DNA of 64,000 nt from NCBI GenBank assembly GCA_016705235.1, contig JADIYP010000001.1, forward strand, positions 868,001 through 932,000, in the 5' to 3' direction. Every line of letters begins with the position of its first letter. Position 1 is the stretch's first letter. The DNA is from Candidatus Leptovillus affinis (GTDB lineage: Bacteria; Chloroflexota; Anaerolineae; Promineifilales; Promineifilaceae). Below are positions 26,186-35,678 of this stretch, piece by piece. The notes under the pieces were generated by a model, which searched no databases, had not been told where the DNA came from, and saw only the letters and a list, made by a program, of their open reading frames with translations. The position numbers and the translations under genes were made by a program.

Positions 26186-26330
26186 TACTAAAGTGGTTTT
26201 ATGAACTCTACAATTTCCGTAGGTATAACACTTGTACCTGCCTTTGGGTATGTGTACTCCGCGCTCACCTGAAAATCAATCGCAAACAATCACCATGAAC
26301 CCTAAAACAATTACACCAATCCTATCTTGA

Positions 26331-28085
26331 AAATCAGATTCTCCGGATCATCCAACCTATGAAACTATCAAATCCTTCGGCAAAACCCTGCGCGAAGCTC
26401 CGGCCGACGCCGAGCTGGCCAGCCACCAACTGCTTATTCGGGCGAACTATGTGCGGCCGCCTGGGGCGGGTATTTACGTCTTCATGCCTTTGGGCTACCG
26501 TGTCATCCGTAAAATCTGGGAGATCATGGCGCAGGAAATGGACGCCATCGACGGGCAGGAGATGTGGATGCCCAATTTGCACCCGGCGGCGCTGTGGCAG
26601 GCCACCGGCCGCTGGGACACTGTGGATGTGCTCATGAAGGTGAAGGCCGGCGGCGGGCGCGAATACGCCCTCTCTGCCACCCACGAAGAAATCGTCACCG
26701 ATTTGTGCCTGCGCGAGATTGAAAGTTACCGCGACCTGCCGCGCATGGTCTACCACATCAGCAAAAAGTTTCGCGATGAGCCACGGGCGCGCGGCGGCCT
26801 GCTGCGTCTGCGCGAATTCATCATGAAAGATGCGTACACGCTGGACACCGACGAAGCCGCCTTCGATGCCTATTACCCCAGGATGCTCCAGGCGTATTAC
26901 AACATTTTCGCGCGCTGCGGCACGCCGGCCGTGGCCATCCAGGCGGATACCGGGGCGATGGGCGGCAAAACGTCGCACGAGTTTGTGATACCCAACGCCG
27001 AGGGCGAAGACACCTATATTGCCTGCGACCAATGCAATTATGCCGCCAACGTGGAAGCGGCCGAATTTGTGCGCCAGGGCGAGAAACCGGCCGAACTGGC
27101 TGAACTAACCAAGCTGCCGACGCCGGACTGCAAAACCATCGCCGACGTGGCCGCGTTTGTGGGCGTGCCCACCAGCCAGACCGTGAAGGCGGTGTTTTAC
27201 TGGTGGACGCCGAAGGGTGGGGCTGACGGCCGTTTCCTCTTCATTCTCGTGCGCGGCGATTTAGACATCAACGAAGTTAAGCTGATCAACGCCCTCGGCG
27301 GCGGGCAAATTCGCGTCGCCACCGACGAAGAAATCCGCGCCGCCGGGGCCGAACCGGGTTATGCCTCGCCGGTGGGGCTGGATGTAGCTGCCGCGCCCGA
27401 CCAGCCCGGCCTTTTTGTGCTGGCCGATCCGTCCATTGAAGCGGGCGGCAATTTTGTGGTGGGGGCCAACGACGCCGGCTATCACTTCACCGGGGCCAAC
27501 TACCCGCGCGACTTCGCCATCAGCCAGATGGCCGACGTGGCCCAGGCCGACAGCGGCCACCGCTGCCCGGTCTGCGGCGGGCGGCTGACGGCCGCACGCT
27601 GCATTGAAGCCGGCCACTGTTTTAAGCTGGGCACGCGCTACAGTTTGCCCACCGGCGCGAACTATCTGGACGAAAACGGCCGTCCGCAACCCATCTTCAT
27701 GGGGTCTTACGGCATCGGGCTAGACCGGCTGCTGGCGACCATTGTGGAACTGCACCACGACGCCGATGGCATCATTTGGCCGGAAAGCGTCGCGCCTTAT
27801 CGGGTTCACCTGATGCACATTGGCAAGGGGGACGAAGTACGCGCAGCGGCTGATCGTTTGTATGCCGAATTTCAGGCCGCCGGTATCACCGTTTTATATG
27901 ACGACCGGGAAGCCAGCGCCGGGGTAAAATTTAAGGACGCCGACCTGATCGGTCTGCCCTGGCGGGTGACGGTGGGCGCGCGCGGTCTGGCCGAAGGGAA
28001 TGTAGAGGTTAAGCAGCGCCGCCAGTCAGAACGCATTTCTGTGAGTCTGGCAGAAGTGGCGGCATTTTTACAGCGCGGCGGGTGA
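26331..28085 (+). CDS. proS: Prolyl-tRNA synthetase, bacterial type with editing domain
   Basis: A class II ProRS of the bacterial form, open frame of 584 codons. Start of homology is KSFGKTLREAPADAELASHQ near 26370; motif 2 region VYHISKKFRDEPRARGGLLR; the INS editing domain (YbaK-like) covers about residues 225-400 (IADVAAFVGVPTSQTVKAVF); motif 3 GSYGIGLDRLLATIVE; anticodon domain to the end. The N-terminus is odd: a TGA at 26328 precedes the frame and no ATG or GTG lies before homology begins. The first usable start is the GTG at 26451, which would cut about 30 conserved residues. One surplus base near 26330 would restore a TTG start. Confidence 0.85.
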   Translation, partial: KSDSPDHPTYETIKSFGKTLREAPADAELASHQLLIRANYVRPPGAGIYVFMPLGYRVIRKIWEIMAQEMDAIDGQEMWMPNLHPAALWQATGRWDTVDVLMKVKAGGGREYALSATHEEIVTDLCLREIESYRDLPRMVYHISKKFRDEPRARGGLLRLREFIMKDAYTLDTDEAAFDAYYPRMLQAYYNIFARCGTPAVAIQADTGAMGGKTSHEFVIPNAEGEDTYIACDQCNYAANVEAAEFVRQGEKPAELAELTKLPTPDCKTIADVAAFVGVPTSQTVKAVFYWWTPKGGADGRFLFILVRGDLDINEVKLINALGGGQIRVATDEEIRAAGAEPGYASPVGLDVAAAPDQPGLFVLADPSIEAGGNFVVGANDAGYHFTGANYPRDFAISQMADVAQADSGHRCPVCGGRLTAARCIEAGHCFKLGTRYSLPTGANYLDENGRPQPIFMGSYGIGLDRLLATIVELHHDADGIIWPESVAPYRVHLMHIGKGDEVRAAADRLYAEFQAAGITVLYDDREASAGVKFKDADLIGLPWRVTVGARGLAEGNVEVKQRRQSERISVSLAEVAAFLQRGG

Positions 28086-28142
28086 TTGGAAAACGGCCGT
28101 TTGGCGCTGCCTGTATTGGCAACCAGTAACGCTTAAAATCGA

Positions 28143-31100
28143 GTGACAAATCAGGTAAATTCAATGGTTGACGGGCAAACGCAACCACTCACAAGACTTT
28201 TTACAATTTTGTTGGTCACCCCGGACAACTCTTTGACCGAAACCATTGTCAGAGAGCTGCATATGCCGCAGCCGCAATCTGCCCCAAAGTTTGTCTTCAA
28301 TCGAGTTGAAACCCTGCCAGATGCCTTAGCCAGAGAGGATTTTTTGGCGACCAATTTGCTGCTGCTGCACGCGCCGGGGGGACGAGAAGGGTTGGAAACG
28401 GCCGTTGCCTACTGGCAAATCCATAGGCCCTTATTGCCTTTAGTCATCATCCTGGAGCCAGACCAGGAGGCGGGCGACCAGAGTTTGTTGGCCCAAAGCG
28501 CGGCCGACATTTTGCGCCGGGCGGATATGGCTACACCTCTACTCGGCCGTGTTTTGTTACGGCTAAGTCCGGATGATGACAGGTGCAGCGTTCCCCCTTA
28601 TCCTCCAGCGAGACTTTCCATTGTCGACCAACTCGAAATCAACCAGACGCTTGAGGCTATCCTGGAACAAATCGCCTATGTGATCCCGTATGATACAGCC
28701 ACCATACAAATGCTCGAAGGTTCCAGAACGCGAGTCGTTGGCATAAAAACCAATGATCAGGCCATCAAGCAGATCGTCTCACAACAGCGCATCCATACGT
28801 TCACGTTTGACGTGAACAAACTTGAGAATTTGCACCAGATTGTCCACACGCAACGGCCGTTAGTGATTCCCGACACCAGCGCATACCCCGGCTGGGTGGC
28901 CATGTCCAACGAACTGCCACAGATTGGTTCCTGGGTAGGCGCGCCGCTGCTAGACCAGGGGCAACTGTTGGGATTGGTAACCATAGATAAGACCGAAAAA
29001 GGATTTTTTAAACCTGAACACGGCGACCAACTGGCTGTGCTGGCAAATCAGGCGACGATGGCGCTGCGCAATGTCCGGCTGCACGGGGAGACAAAACGTC
29101 GGCTCGACGAGCTGTATGTGCTTCATGCCGTAGCCACCGCCTGTACCGAGGCGACGGATATAGACCTACTGTTTGCGCAAACGACAGCTATTGTCGCCAA
29201 TGTGCTGTACCCGGATAATTTTGGCATTTTGCAATTGGATGATGCCGGCAACCTACACGCGCACCCATCCTATTTTTTTCGCTCGCCCGTTTCTCTGCCC
29301 AAAGTTGTGTCTGGTGAACAAGGAATTGTGGGCTGGGTGGCGCGTAACGGCCGTGTCCGTCGTGTGCCCAACATCCATAATGAGCCAGATTACCTGCCCA
29401 TCGATCCCCTCACCGCCTCTGAATTGTGCGTACCTCTAAAAGTTCAGGGACAAACCATCGGCGTACTCAACGCCGAAAGCATCCACCCGGACACATTCAC
29501 CGAGGCCGACGAACGCTTGCTGCTCACCCTGGCCCAGCAGCTAGGCATCATCATTAAAAAGATCGATCTGCTCAGTATGGAGCGTCAGCGCCGAGAAGAA
29601 GCGGAGATTTTGCGCGACGCCCTGGCTGCGCTGACATCGACCCTGGAAATTGGTTATGTGTTGGAGCAAATTTTGGTGCAGCTTAAAAAGGTTGTGCCTC
29701 ATGACACCTCCTCCCTGATGTTGATGGACGACAATCATTTATGCATAAAAGCCGCCCATGGATTTCCCGAAGCCGAGTTCATGATTGGGCATCGTTTTCC
29801 GGCTGACGATCCTTTCCTGGCCCAGGTGCGCCAAACGCGGCAGCCCATCTGCCTGGATGACGCCAGCGCCGACCCTCGTTTTCACAATTGGGTTGGCAGC
29901 ATGAGCGTTCGCGGCTGGATTTGTGCGCCATTGATTATCCACGGGGAGGTTCAGGGTCTTTTAACGGTTGATCATCAACGATTTAAGGCGTATGGCCCAA
30001 CAGAAGTGGCTCTGGCGCAGACGTTTGCCAACCAGGCGGCCATCGCTCTGGAAAATGCGCGCCTGTATACGGCCGAACAAACGGCCCACCGGACAGCCAT
30101 TATTTTACGCACAATCAATGAGGGTTTGACGCAAACTTTGGATAGAGACCGCGTCTTGGAAACGCTGCTGGAGTATCTGGTGCAGATAATTCCGGTATCC
30201 AGCGCCTGCATTTTGCTGCCAGATGAAAGCGGCGATTATGCCCGGACCCATTTCCAGCATGGTTATAAGAATTGGGGGGTGGAAACGGCCGTTACGGAAG
30301 CCAGCCTTCATATTCATACCAACCAGACCTTGTCGCCCATTTTCCACCAACAGCAAAGCGTAATTATTCACGACACGCAGACCGACCCTCGGTGGCAGCA
30401 GATTCCCGCCACCCATTACGTGCGCAGTTGGTTAGGCACCCCCATTACCGATGGCAATCGTGTGATTGGCGCATTTTCGTTGGACAGCGCCGCGCCTCAT
30501 TATTTTGCCGAGGAACATGTACGTCTGGCAGAAATGGTCACCGCTCAGGCATCGGTGGCCTTAAAAAATGCGCAGCTTTTTGCCGAGGTGGAGCACCGTG
30601 CCAGCGAACTGGAAGCGTTGACGCAGGTTTCGGCCGCGCTGCGCTTAGCCCAAACGGTGGACGAGATACTGCCGACGGTAATTGAACATGCGACGGCCGT
30701 TGTCGCCGGCTCGTTTGGCAGCATTTATTTGTTAGAACCAGATGGCGCGTTGGTTCTTCGGGCTTGCTGGCCATATTTGCCCAGCGTCATCGGCCATCGG
30801 CGCAGCCTGGGCAAGGGCATTACGGGGCACGTCGCGGCCGTGGGCGCCCCCTACATCTCCCAAGATGTCCAACAAGACCCGCTTTTTGTGCCATTTCCGC
30901 CGGAGAAAGTGCCGCCCCAAGCCCTGAGAGCCAGCATTTCTCTGCCGCTGCAAACGCAAACCCAGGTGATCGGCGTTTTGCATGTCAACGTCAGCGAAAC
31001 ACGAGACTTTTCGCGGGAAGAAATAAATTTGTTAACGGCCGTGTCCGAAATTGCCGCCAGCGCCTTAGGCCGGGCCATGCTTCTGGAAACGCTGGAACAG

Positions 31101-31892
31101 CGGGTAGCAACCCGCACCCACGAACTGGCCGAAGCCAACGAACGCCTGCAAGAACTAGACCGCCTGAAATCTAAATTTGTCTCCGATGTTTCCCACGAAC
31201 TGCGCACCCCCATCACCAATTTGTCGCTTTACCTGGATTTGTTGCAGCACGGCCGTCAGGATCGGCGGGGCCAATATGAAGCCATCCTGCGCAAGCAGGT
31301 AGACCGGCTGAATTCGCTCATAGACGACACCCTACAGTTGTCGCGGTTGGACATGGGCAAAACGCAAATGCAGTTAGCGCCGCAAGATGTCAACAAGATT
31401 GTGGCGGAATGCGTGGCCGATATTCAGTCATTGGCGGAAAAAGCGGACAGCGTGCAAATACTGGCTCAGCTTTCGCCCAATTTGCCGCCCATTCTGGGCG
31501 ACAAAGAGCAGCTTGAGGTTGTCTTGCAAAACTTGTTGCAAAACGCTCTGGCTTACACGCCGAAAGGGGTTATTCGCGTCGGCACTCAGACAGGTTCCCA
31601 AGACACCATCTGCATCACGGTGGACGACACCGGCACAGGCATCGCCGCCGCCGATTTGCCGCATATTTTTGAGCGTTTTTACCGGGGAACGGCCGTTAGC
31701 CAATCTACCTTGCCCGGAACCGGGTTGGGACTCTCCATTGCCCGCGAGATCGTGCAAAAACACCACGGCGACATCCGGGTAGAAAGCCAGATCGGCGTCG
31801 GCACGACCTTTACGCTATGCCTGCCAACCGCCCCTGAAGCACAGGAACAAGCCAAAGCAGCAATCGAACCCATCCAGATATTACCAGATTGA
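28143..31892 (+). CDS. Multi-GAF sensor histidine kinase
   Basis: A 1,249-residue soluble kinase. Residues about 20-140 look like a receiver-type fold without the phosphorylatable Asp. Five GAF domains follow at roughly 165-315, 320-475, 485-645, 655-810 and 815-985 (repeated ALRNVRLHGE, ALENARLYTAEQ and ALKNAQLFAEVEHR helices mark their ends). HisKA is at about 1015-1085 with VSDVSHELRTPITNLSLYLD, and the ATPase domain has DDTGTGIAAADLPHIFERFY and GTGLGLSIA. GAF domains bind small ligands or chromophores; none shows an obvious bilin Cys. GTG at 28143 or ATG at 28164 may be the start. No partner regulator is adjacent. Confidence 0.88.
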   Translation: MTNQVNSMVDGQTQPLTRLFTILLVTPDNSLTETIVRELHMPQPQSAPKFVFNRVETLPDALAREDFLATNLLLLHAPGGREGLETAVAYWQIHRPLLPLVIILEPDQEAGDQSLLAQSAADILRRADMATPLLGRVLLRLSPDDDRCSVPPYPPARLSIVDQLEINQTLEAILEQIAYVIPYDTATIQMLEGSRTRVVGIKTNDQAIKQIVSQQRIHTFTFDVNKLENLHQIVHTQRPLVIPDTSAYPGWVAMSNELPQIGSWVGAPLLDQGQLLGLVTIDKTEKGFFKPEHGDQLAVLANQATMALRNVRLHGETKRRLDELYVLHAVATACTEATDIDLLFAQTTAIVANVLYPDNFGILQLDDAGNLHAHPSYFFRSPVSLPKVVSGEQGIVGWVARNGRVRRVPNIHNEPDYLPIDPLTASELCVPLKVQGQTIGVLNAESIHPDTFTEADERLLLTLAQQLGIIIKKIDLLSMERQRREEAEILRDALAALTSTLEIGYVLEQILVQLKKVVPHDTSSLMLMDDNHLCIKAAHGFPEAEFMIGHRFPADDPFLAQVRQTRQPICLDDASADPRFHNWVGSMSVRGWICAPLIIHGEVQGLLTVDHQRFKAYGPTEVALAQTFANQAAIALENARLYTAEQTAHRTAIILRTINEGLTQTLDRDRVLETLLEYLVQIIPVSSACILLPDESGDYARTHFQHGYKNWGVETAVTEASLHIHTNQTLSPIFHQQQSVIIHDTQTDPRWQQIPATHYVRSWLGTPITDGNRVIGAFSLDSAAPHYFAEEHVRLAEMVTAQASVALKNAQLFAEVEHRASELEALTQVSAALRLAQTVDEILPTVIEHATAVVAGSFGSIYLLEPDGALVLRACWPYLPSVIGHRRSLGKGITGHVAAVGAPYISQDVQQDPLFVPFPPEKVPPQALRASISLPLQTQTQVIGVLHVNVSETRDFSREEINLLTAVSEIAASALGRAMLLETLEQRVATRTHELAEANERLQELDRLKSKFVSDVSHELRTPITNLSLYLDLLQHGRQDRRGQYEAILRKQVDRLNSLIDDTLQLSRLDMGKTQMQLAPQDVNKIVAECVADIQSLAEKADSVQILAQLSPNLPPILGDKEQLEVVLQNLLQNALAYTPKGVIRVGTQTGSQDTICITVDDTGTGIAAADLPHIFERFYRGTAVSQSTLPGTGLGLSIAREIVQKHHGDIRVESQIGVGTTFTLCLPTAPEAQEQAKAAIEPIQILPD

Positions 31893-31927
31893 AAGATCAC
31901 AAAACCCATTCCAAACGGAGCTAACCC

Positions 31928-33733
31928 ATGACTAACCGACAAACCTGGCACGAAACAGCAAAAGATTTAGTAGATGTTGCCATGGGCCGCAAAGCGGCGA
32001 CGATGGTAATTCGCAACGGCCGTTGGGTCAATGTCCACAGCGGCGAAATCATTCCCCATACCGACGTGGCCATCTACCACAGCCGCATCGCCTACGTGGG
32101 CGAGGACGCCGCTCATGCCATTGGGCAAGAGACGGAGGTGGTGGAGGCGAACGGCCGTTACCTCATCCCCGGCCTATGCGACGCCCACATGCACGTCGAA
32201 AGCGGCATGGTCACCGTCACCGAATTTGCCCGCGCCGTCATCCCCCACGGCACCACCAGCATGTTCATCGACCCTCACGAAATTGCCAATGTGCTGGGCC
32301 TGCCCGGCGTCCGCCTGATGCACGACGAAGCGCAAAACCTGCCCATCAACGTCTACGTGCAAATGCCCTCCTGCGTACCCAGCGCCCCCGGTCTGGAAAC
32401 CCCCGGCGCCTCCATCGGACCCGCCGAAGTCGCCGAGGCCATGACCTGGCCCGGCATCATCGGCCTGGGCGAGATGATGAATTTCCCCGGCGTTTTTATG
32501 AGCGACGACAAAATGCACGCCGAAATGGCCGAAACGATGAAAGCTGGGAAGGTCATCGGCGGCCATTACGCCTCCCCGGATTTAGGCCGTGCTTTCCACG
32601 GTTATGTGGCCGGCGGCCCCGCCGACGACCACGAGGGAACCCGCGTTCAGGATGCCATTGCCCGCGTGCGCCAGGGCATGAAGGCTATGCTGCGCCTCGG
32701 CTCCGCCTGGTACGATGTGGCTTCGCAGATCAAAGCCATCACCGAAATGGGCCTGGACAGCCGCAGCTTCATCCTCTGCACCGACGACAGCCATTCCGGC
32801 ACGTTGGTCCACGAAGGCCACATGAACCGGGTCGTGCGCCACGCCATCGCCCAGGGCCTGAAGCCTATCACGGCCATCCAGATGGCCACGCTGAACACGG
32901 CCGTCCACTTCAACGTGGAAAAAGACATCGGTTCCATCACTCCTGGCCGCTACGCCGATATCGTCATCAGCAGCGATTTGGTGGAACTGCCGATTGAGGT
33001 AGTGGTGGCTGGCGGCAAGGTAGTGGCGGAAAACGGCCGTCTCGCCATTGACCTGCCACCCCACAACTACCCCGCTTTTGCCAAAAACACTGTCAAACTC
33101 GGCAAACATCTGCAACCCACCGACTTCGACATCCATGCTCCCACTCTCCGCACTCCGCACTCCGCACTCCCCACTCGCGTCATCGGGGTCATCGAAAACC
33201 AGGCCCCTACGCGTGCCCTCACCTGCGATTTGCCGGTTGAAAACAACCTGGTGATTGGCGATCCGGCGCAAGACGTGTGCCAGATCGCTCTGGTGGAGCG
33301 GCATCAAGCCACCGGCGGCGTCACCAATGGCTTTGTTCATGGCTTCGGCTTCAACGCGCCATGCGCCGTCGCCACCACCGTGGCCCACGACAGCCACCAC
33401 ATGATCGTCGTCGGCACAGACAAGGCGAATATGGCCCTGGCGGCCAACCGGCTGGGAGCTGTGGGCGGCGGCGTGGTGGTGGTGAAAAACGGCCGTGAAA
33501 TTGCCCTGGTCGAACTACCTATCGCCGGCCTCATGTCCGACGAGCGCGCCGAAATCGTGGCCGAGAAAGCCGCCCGCATGGTGGCGGCGATGGCCGAATG
33601 CGGCTGCACGCTGCACAATGCCTACATGCAGCTCAGTCTGCTGGCGCTGGTGGTCATTCCCGAACTGCGCATTTCAGATTTGGGTTTGGTAGACGTGACC
33701 AAATTTGAAGTGGTGGATTTGTTTGTGGCTTGA
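31928..33733 (+). CDS. ade: Adenine deaminase
   Basis: A 601-residue amidohydrolase that deaminates adenine to hypoxanthine (purine salvage). Metal-binding HMHVESGM (about residue 82), DPHEIANVLG, GEMMNFPGV, the HYASPDLGR region, and ILCTDDSHSGTLVHEGHMNR are all as in the Ade family, together with the C-terminal domain that is specific to it. The linker around residues 400-416 is coded by 7-base repeats (33141-33175) reading LRTPHSALPT, not seen as a conserved part of the family. ATG at 31928 with GGAG upstream. Confidence 0.93.
   Translation: MTNRQTWHETAKDLVDVAMGRKAATMVIRNGRWVNVHSGEIIPHTDVAIYHSRIAYVGEDAAHAIGQETEVVEANGRYLIPGLCDAHMHVESGMVTVTEFARAVIPHGTTSMFIDPHEIANVLGLPGVRLMHDEAQNLPINVYVQMPSCVPSAPGLETPGASIGPAEVAEAMTWPGIIGLGEMMNFPGVFMSDDKMHAEMAETMKAGKVIGGHYASPDLGRAFHGYVAGGPADDHEGTRVQDAIARVRQGMKAMLRLGSAWYDVASQIKAITEMGLDSRSFILCTDDSHSGTLVHEGHMNRVVRHAIAQGLKPITAIQMATLNTAVHFNVEKDIGSITPGRYADIVISSDLVELPIEVVVAGGKVVAENGRLAIDLPPHNYPAFAKNTVKLGKHLQPTDFDIHAPTLRTPHSALPTRVIGVIENQAPTRALTCDLPVENNLVIGDPAQDVCQIALVERHQATGGVTNGFVHGFGFNAPCAVATTVAHDSHHMIVVGTDKANMALAANRLGAVGGGVVVVKNGREIALVELPIAGLMSDERAEIVAEKAARMVAAMAECGCTLHNAYMQLSLLALVVIPELRISDLGLVDVTKFEVVDLFVA
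33141..33175. repeat. 7-base tandem repeat (CCGCACT) inside ade
   Basis: Units CCACTCT, three copies of CCGCACT, then CCCCACT and a partial. The tract lies in the coding sequence between the catalytic and C-terminal domains. Confidence 0.85.
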
Positions 33734-33803
33734 TGGGTTTGAGAGGGGCAGAGAAGTGGGGGAGGGAAACGGCCGTTACTGAATCCAACTCCCACAACTC
33801 TGC

Positions 33804-34634
33804 TTAATAATGCGCCAGACTGCCATCTGCCCGCGCACGGTCGACGGCGAAACGGAACAAGACCAGCGACAGCGGAAACAGCACCACGCAAAACAGCAGC
33901 AGCGCCAGCAAATCCCCCGCCAATTCGCCCCAAGACGCGCCGGTCAATAAAGCGGCGCGCATTGCCCGCATAGAGTAGGTGATGGGCAGCAGCCCGGCAA
34001 TCACCTGCAGCCAGCCCGGCAATATCGCCACCGGATAAAATACGCCGCCCACCAGATTCGCCAGATTGGCAAACAGGCCGGTAATCGGTTCGCCGCGCTT
34101 GATGACCATGATAATGCTGGCCGTGAGGATGCCGATGCTGGCAAAGGCGACGATAGACAGCAGCAAAATTAGCAGCGCCGCCGGGTAGTTGGCCCGGCTC
34201 AGGTCCAATCCCAACAGCAGCACGCCAATCACCAGATACACAATCACCCGGAATGTGGTGTAGACATAACTCCAGGCGGCCGATCCCACCACGATCCAGG
34301 AGACGGGCACGGGCGTCATCATCATCGCTTCCAGCGTGCCGGTGGTCTGCGATTGGCGCAGGGCGTCGGCAAAACCGGTCAGGCCGGTGCTAAAATAGCC
34401 GCCCAGGGCAATGCCGATGATGACAAACGAGAAATAATCGCCATTGTACAAATCCAAATTTGGCCCGGCGATGGCGTTGATGAACTGCGAGAGGAAAAAG
34501 AAGACCAGCGCCCGCAGCAAAATGCCGCCAATGCTCACCAAAAAAGCCAGCCGGTAACTGACTTCGGTGTGGAAGTCGCGCACGAGGAAGGACCAGAGGA
34601 GGTTTGATGGTTTGATGGTTGGTTGGTGGGTCAT
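33804..34634 (-). CDS. ABC-2 type transporter permease
   Basis: A 276-residue permease with six hydrophobic helices, ABC-2 family. Clear membrane segments include FLVSIGGILLRALVFFFLSQF, shown in part, VYLVIGVLLLGLDL, LLILLLSIVAFASIGIL and a last helix LLALLLFCVVLFPLSLVLF. It overlaps the stop of the upstream ATPase gene by 4 bases (ATGA). With it, it forms an exporter of unknown substrate controlled by the NarL-type two-component system at the head of the operon. Confidence 0.85.
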   Translation of the reverse strand: MTHQPTIKPSNLLWSFLVRDFHTEVSYRLAFLVSIGGILLRALVFFFLSQFINAIAGPNLDLYNGDYFSFVIIGIALGGYFSTGLTGFADALRQSQTTGTLEAMMMTPVPVSWIVVGSAAWSYVYTTFRVIVYLVIGVLLLGLDLSRANYPAALLILLLSIVAFASIGILTASIIMVIKRGEPITGLFANLANLVGGVFYPVAILPGWLQVIAGLLPITYSMRAMRAALLTGASWGELAGDLLALLLFCVVLFPLSLVLFRFAVDRARADGSLAHY

Positions 34635-35635
34635 TGTTCCGCGCTCCGCACTTCGCGTTCCGCATTCTCCGCCGTGTAGTGGGCGAAGACTTCTTCCAGG
34701 CTGGGCGGGGTGGCGGTGATGGCGTGGATGGGGATGGCGCTTTGGCGGAGGTGGTCTAGCACGGCCGTTAACACCCCATCCTCCTCCCCCGCCCGAAACA
34801 CAAGCTGGCCCGGTTCCGGCATGGTTGCGTTGGGGGCGATGGCGCGCAGGGCGGGCAGCACGGCCGTTTCCCCTTCCCCAACATCACCTACCTGCACCTC
34901 ATACAACCGCTGCGGCCGCAGGGCGCGGCGCAAATCGGCCGGGCGACCAATGGTTTGGATACGGCCGTGATGCACCAGCGCCACCCGATCACACAACTTC
35001 TCCGCCTCCGCCAGATCATGCGTGATCAGAAAAATGGTCAATCCTTGCTCGGCCATCAGGCGCAGCATGAGGGCGTGCAGGCGGTTGGTGGCCGTGGGGT
35101 CCAGACTGCGGCTCGGTTCGTCGAGAAAAAGAAGCTGTGGCCGGTGGATCAGGCTGCGGGCGATAGCCAGACGCTGCCTCATGCCGCTGGAAAAATTGCT
35201 AAAGCGCCGCTCGGCCACATCCAGCAAATCCACGTCGGCCAGGACTTGATCCACGCGGGCGGCGGCAGCACGGCCGTGCAGTCCGTGCATGGCCGCGAAA
35301 AAATTCAGGTTGCGCCGCGCCGACAGCCGCCAGAAGAAGCTGCGCTCGTCGGACACCACCAGCCCCACGGCGGCGCGAATCGCCAGCGTATCGTGCAAAT
35401 CGTGGCCGACAACGCGCCCCTGGCCGCTGCTGGGCATGATGAGCGTGCAGAGCATCTTGGTGAGCGTGGTTTTGCCCGCGCCGTTTGGTCCCAGCAGGCC
35501 AAACAGTTCTCCTGGCGGCACGGTGAGGGTCATGTCGGCAACGGCCGTGACCGGCGTTTGCCGGGCCACGCGCCGCCAGCCTTGCGGCGGCGCATAGATT
35601 TTGGTGAGCTGATGCGTCTCGATGATTGGATTCAT
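34631..35635 (-). CDS. ABC transporter ATP-binding protein (ABC-2 exporter)
   Basis: A 334-residue ATPase. Walker A GLLGPNGAGKTTL (about residues 47-58), signature NFSSGMRQRLAIARSLIHRP, Walker B LLFLDEPSRSLDP (Ser and Arg replace the usual Thr-x-Gly/Leu), and the switch His in FLITHD. A C-terminal extension of about 100 residues follows, as in DrrA/NatA-type exporters. The last residues (AENAEREVRSAEQ) are coded by degenerate 7-base repeats. Downstream permease overlaps by 4 bases. Confidence 0.9.
   Translation of the reverse strand: MNPIIETHQLTKIYAPPQGWRRVARQTPVTAVADMTLTVPPGELFGLLGPNGAGKTTLTKMLCTLIMPSSGQGRVVGHDLHDTLAIRAAVGLVVSDERSFFWRLSARRNLNFFAAMHGLHGRAAAARVDQVLADVDLLDVAERRFSNFSSGMRQRLAIARSLIHRPQLLFLDEPSRSLDPTATNRLHALMLRLMAEQGLTIFLITHDLAEAEKLCDRVALVHHGRIQTIGRPADLRRALRPQRLYEVQVGDVGEGETAVLPALRAIAPNATMPEPGQLVFRAGEEDGVLTAVLDHLRQSAIPIHAITATPPSLEEVFAHYTAENAEREVRSAEQ
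34637..34672. repeat. Degenerate 7-base repeat at the ATPase 3' end
   Basis: Five units of the type GTTCCGC/GCTCCGC/ACTTCGC, related to the ACTCCGC units in ade. They form the final codons of the ATPase gene. Confidence 0.6.
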
Positions 35636-35645
35636 GACAGAGGCT

Positions 35646-35678
35646 AATTGTCAATTGTCAATTGTCAATTGTCAATTA
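35646..35678. repeat. 7-base tandem repeat (AATTGTC), 4 copies plus AATTA
   Basis: Four exact AATTGTC units just upstream of the ATPase gene. They reach into the last codons of the LuxR-type regulator gene. Confidence 0.93.

Noticed and set aside
32582..33400. 272-codon frame antisense to ade
   Set aside because: Low-complexity shadow frame; adenine deaminase is complete on the plus strand.
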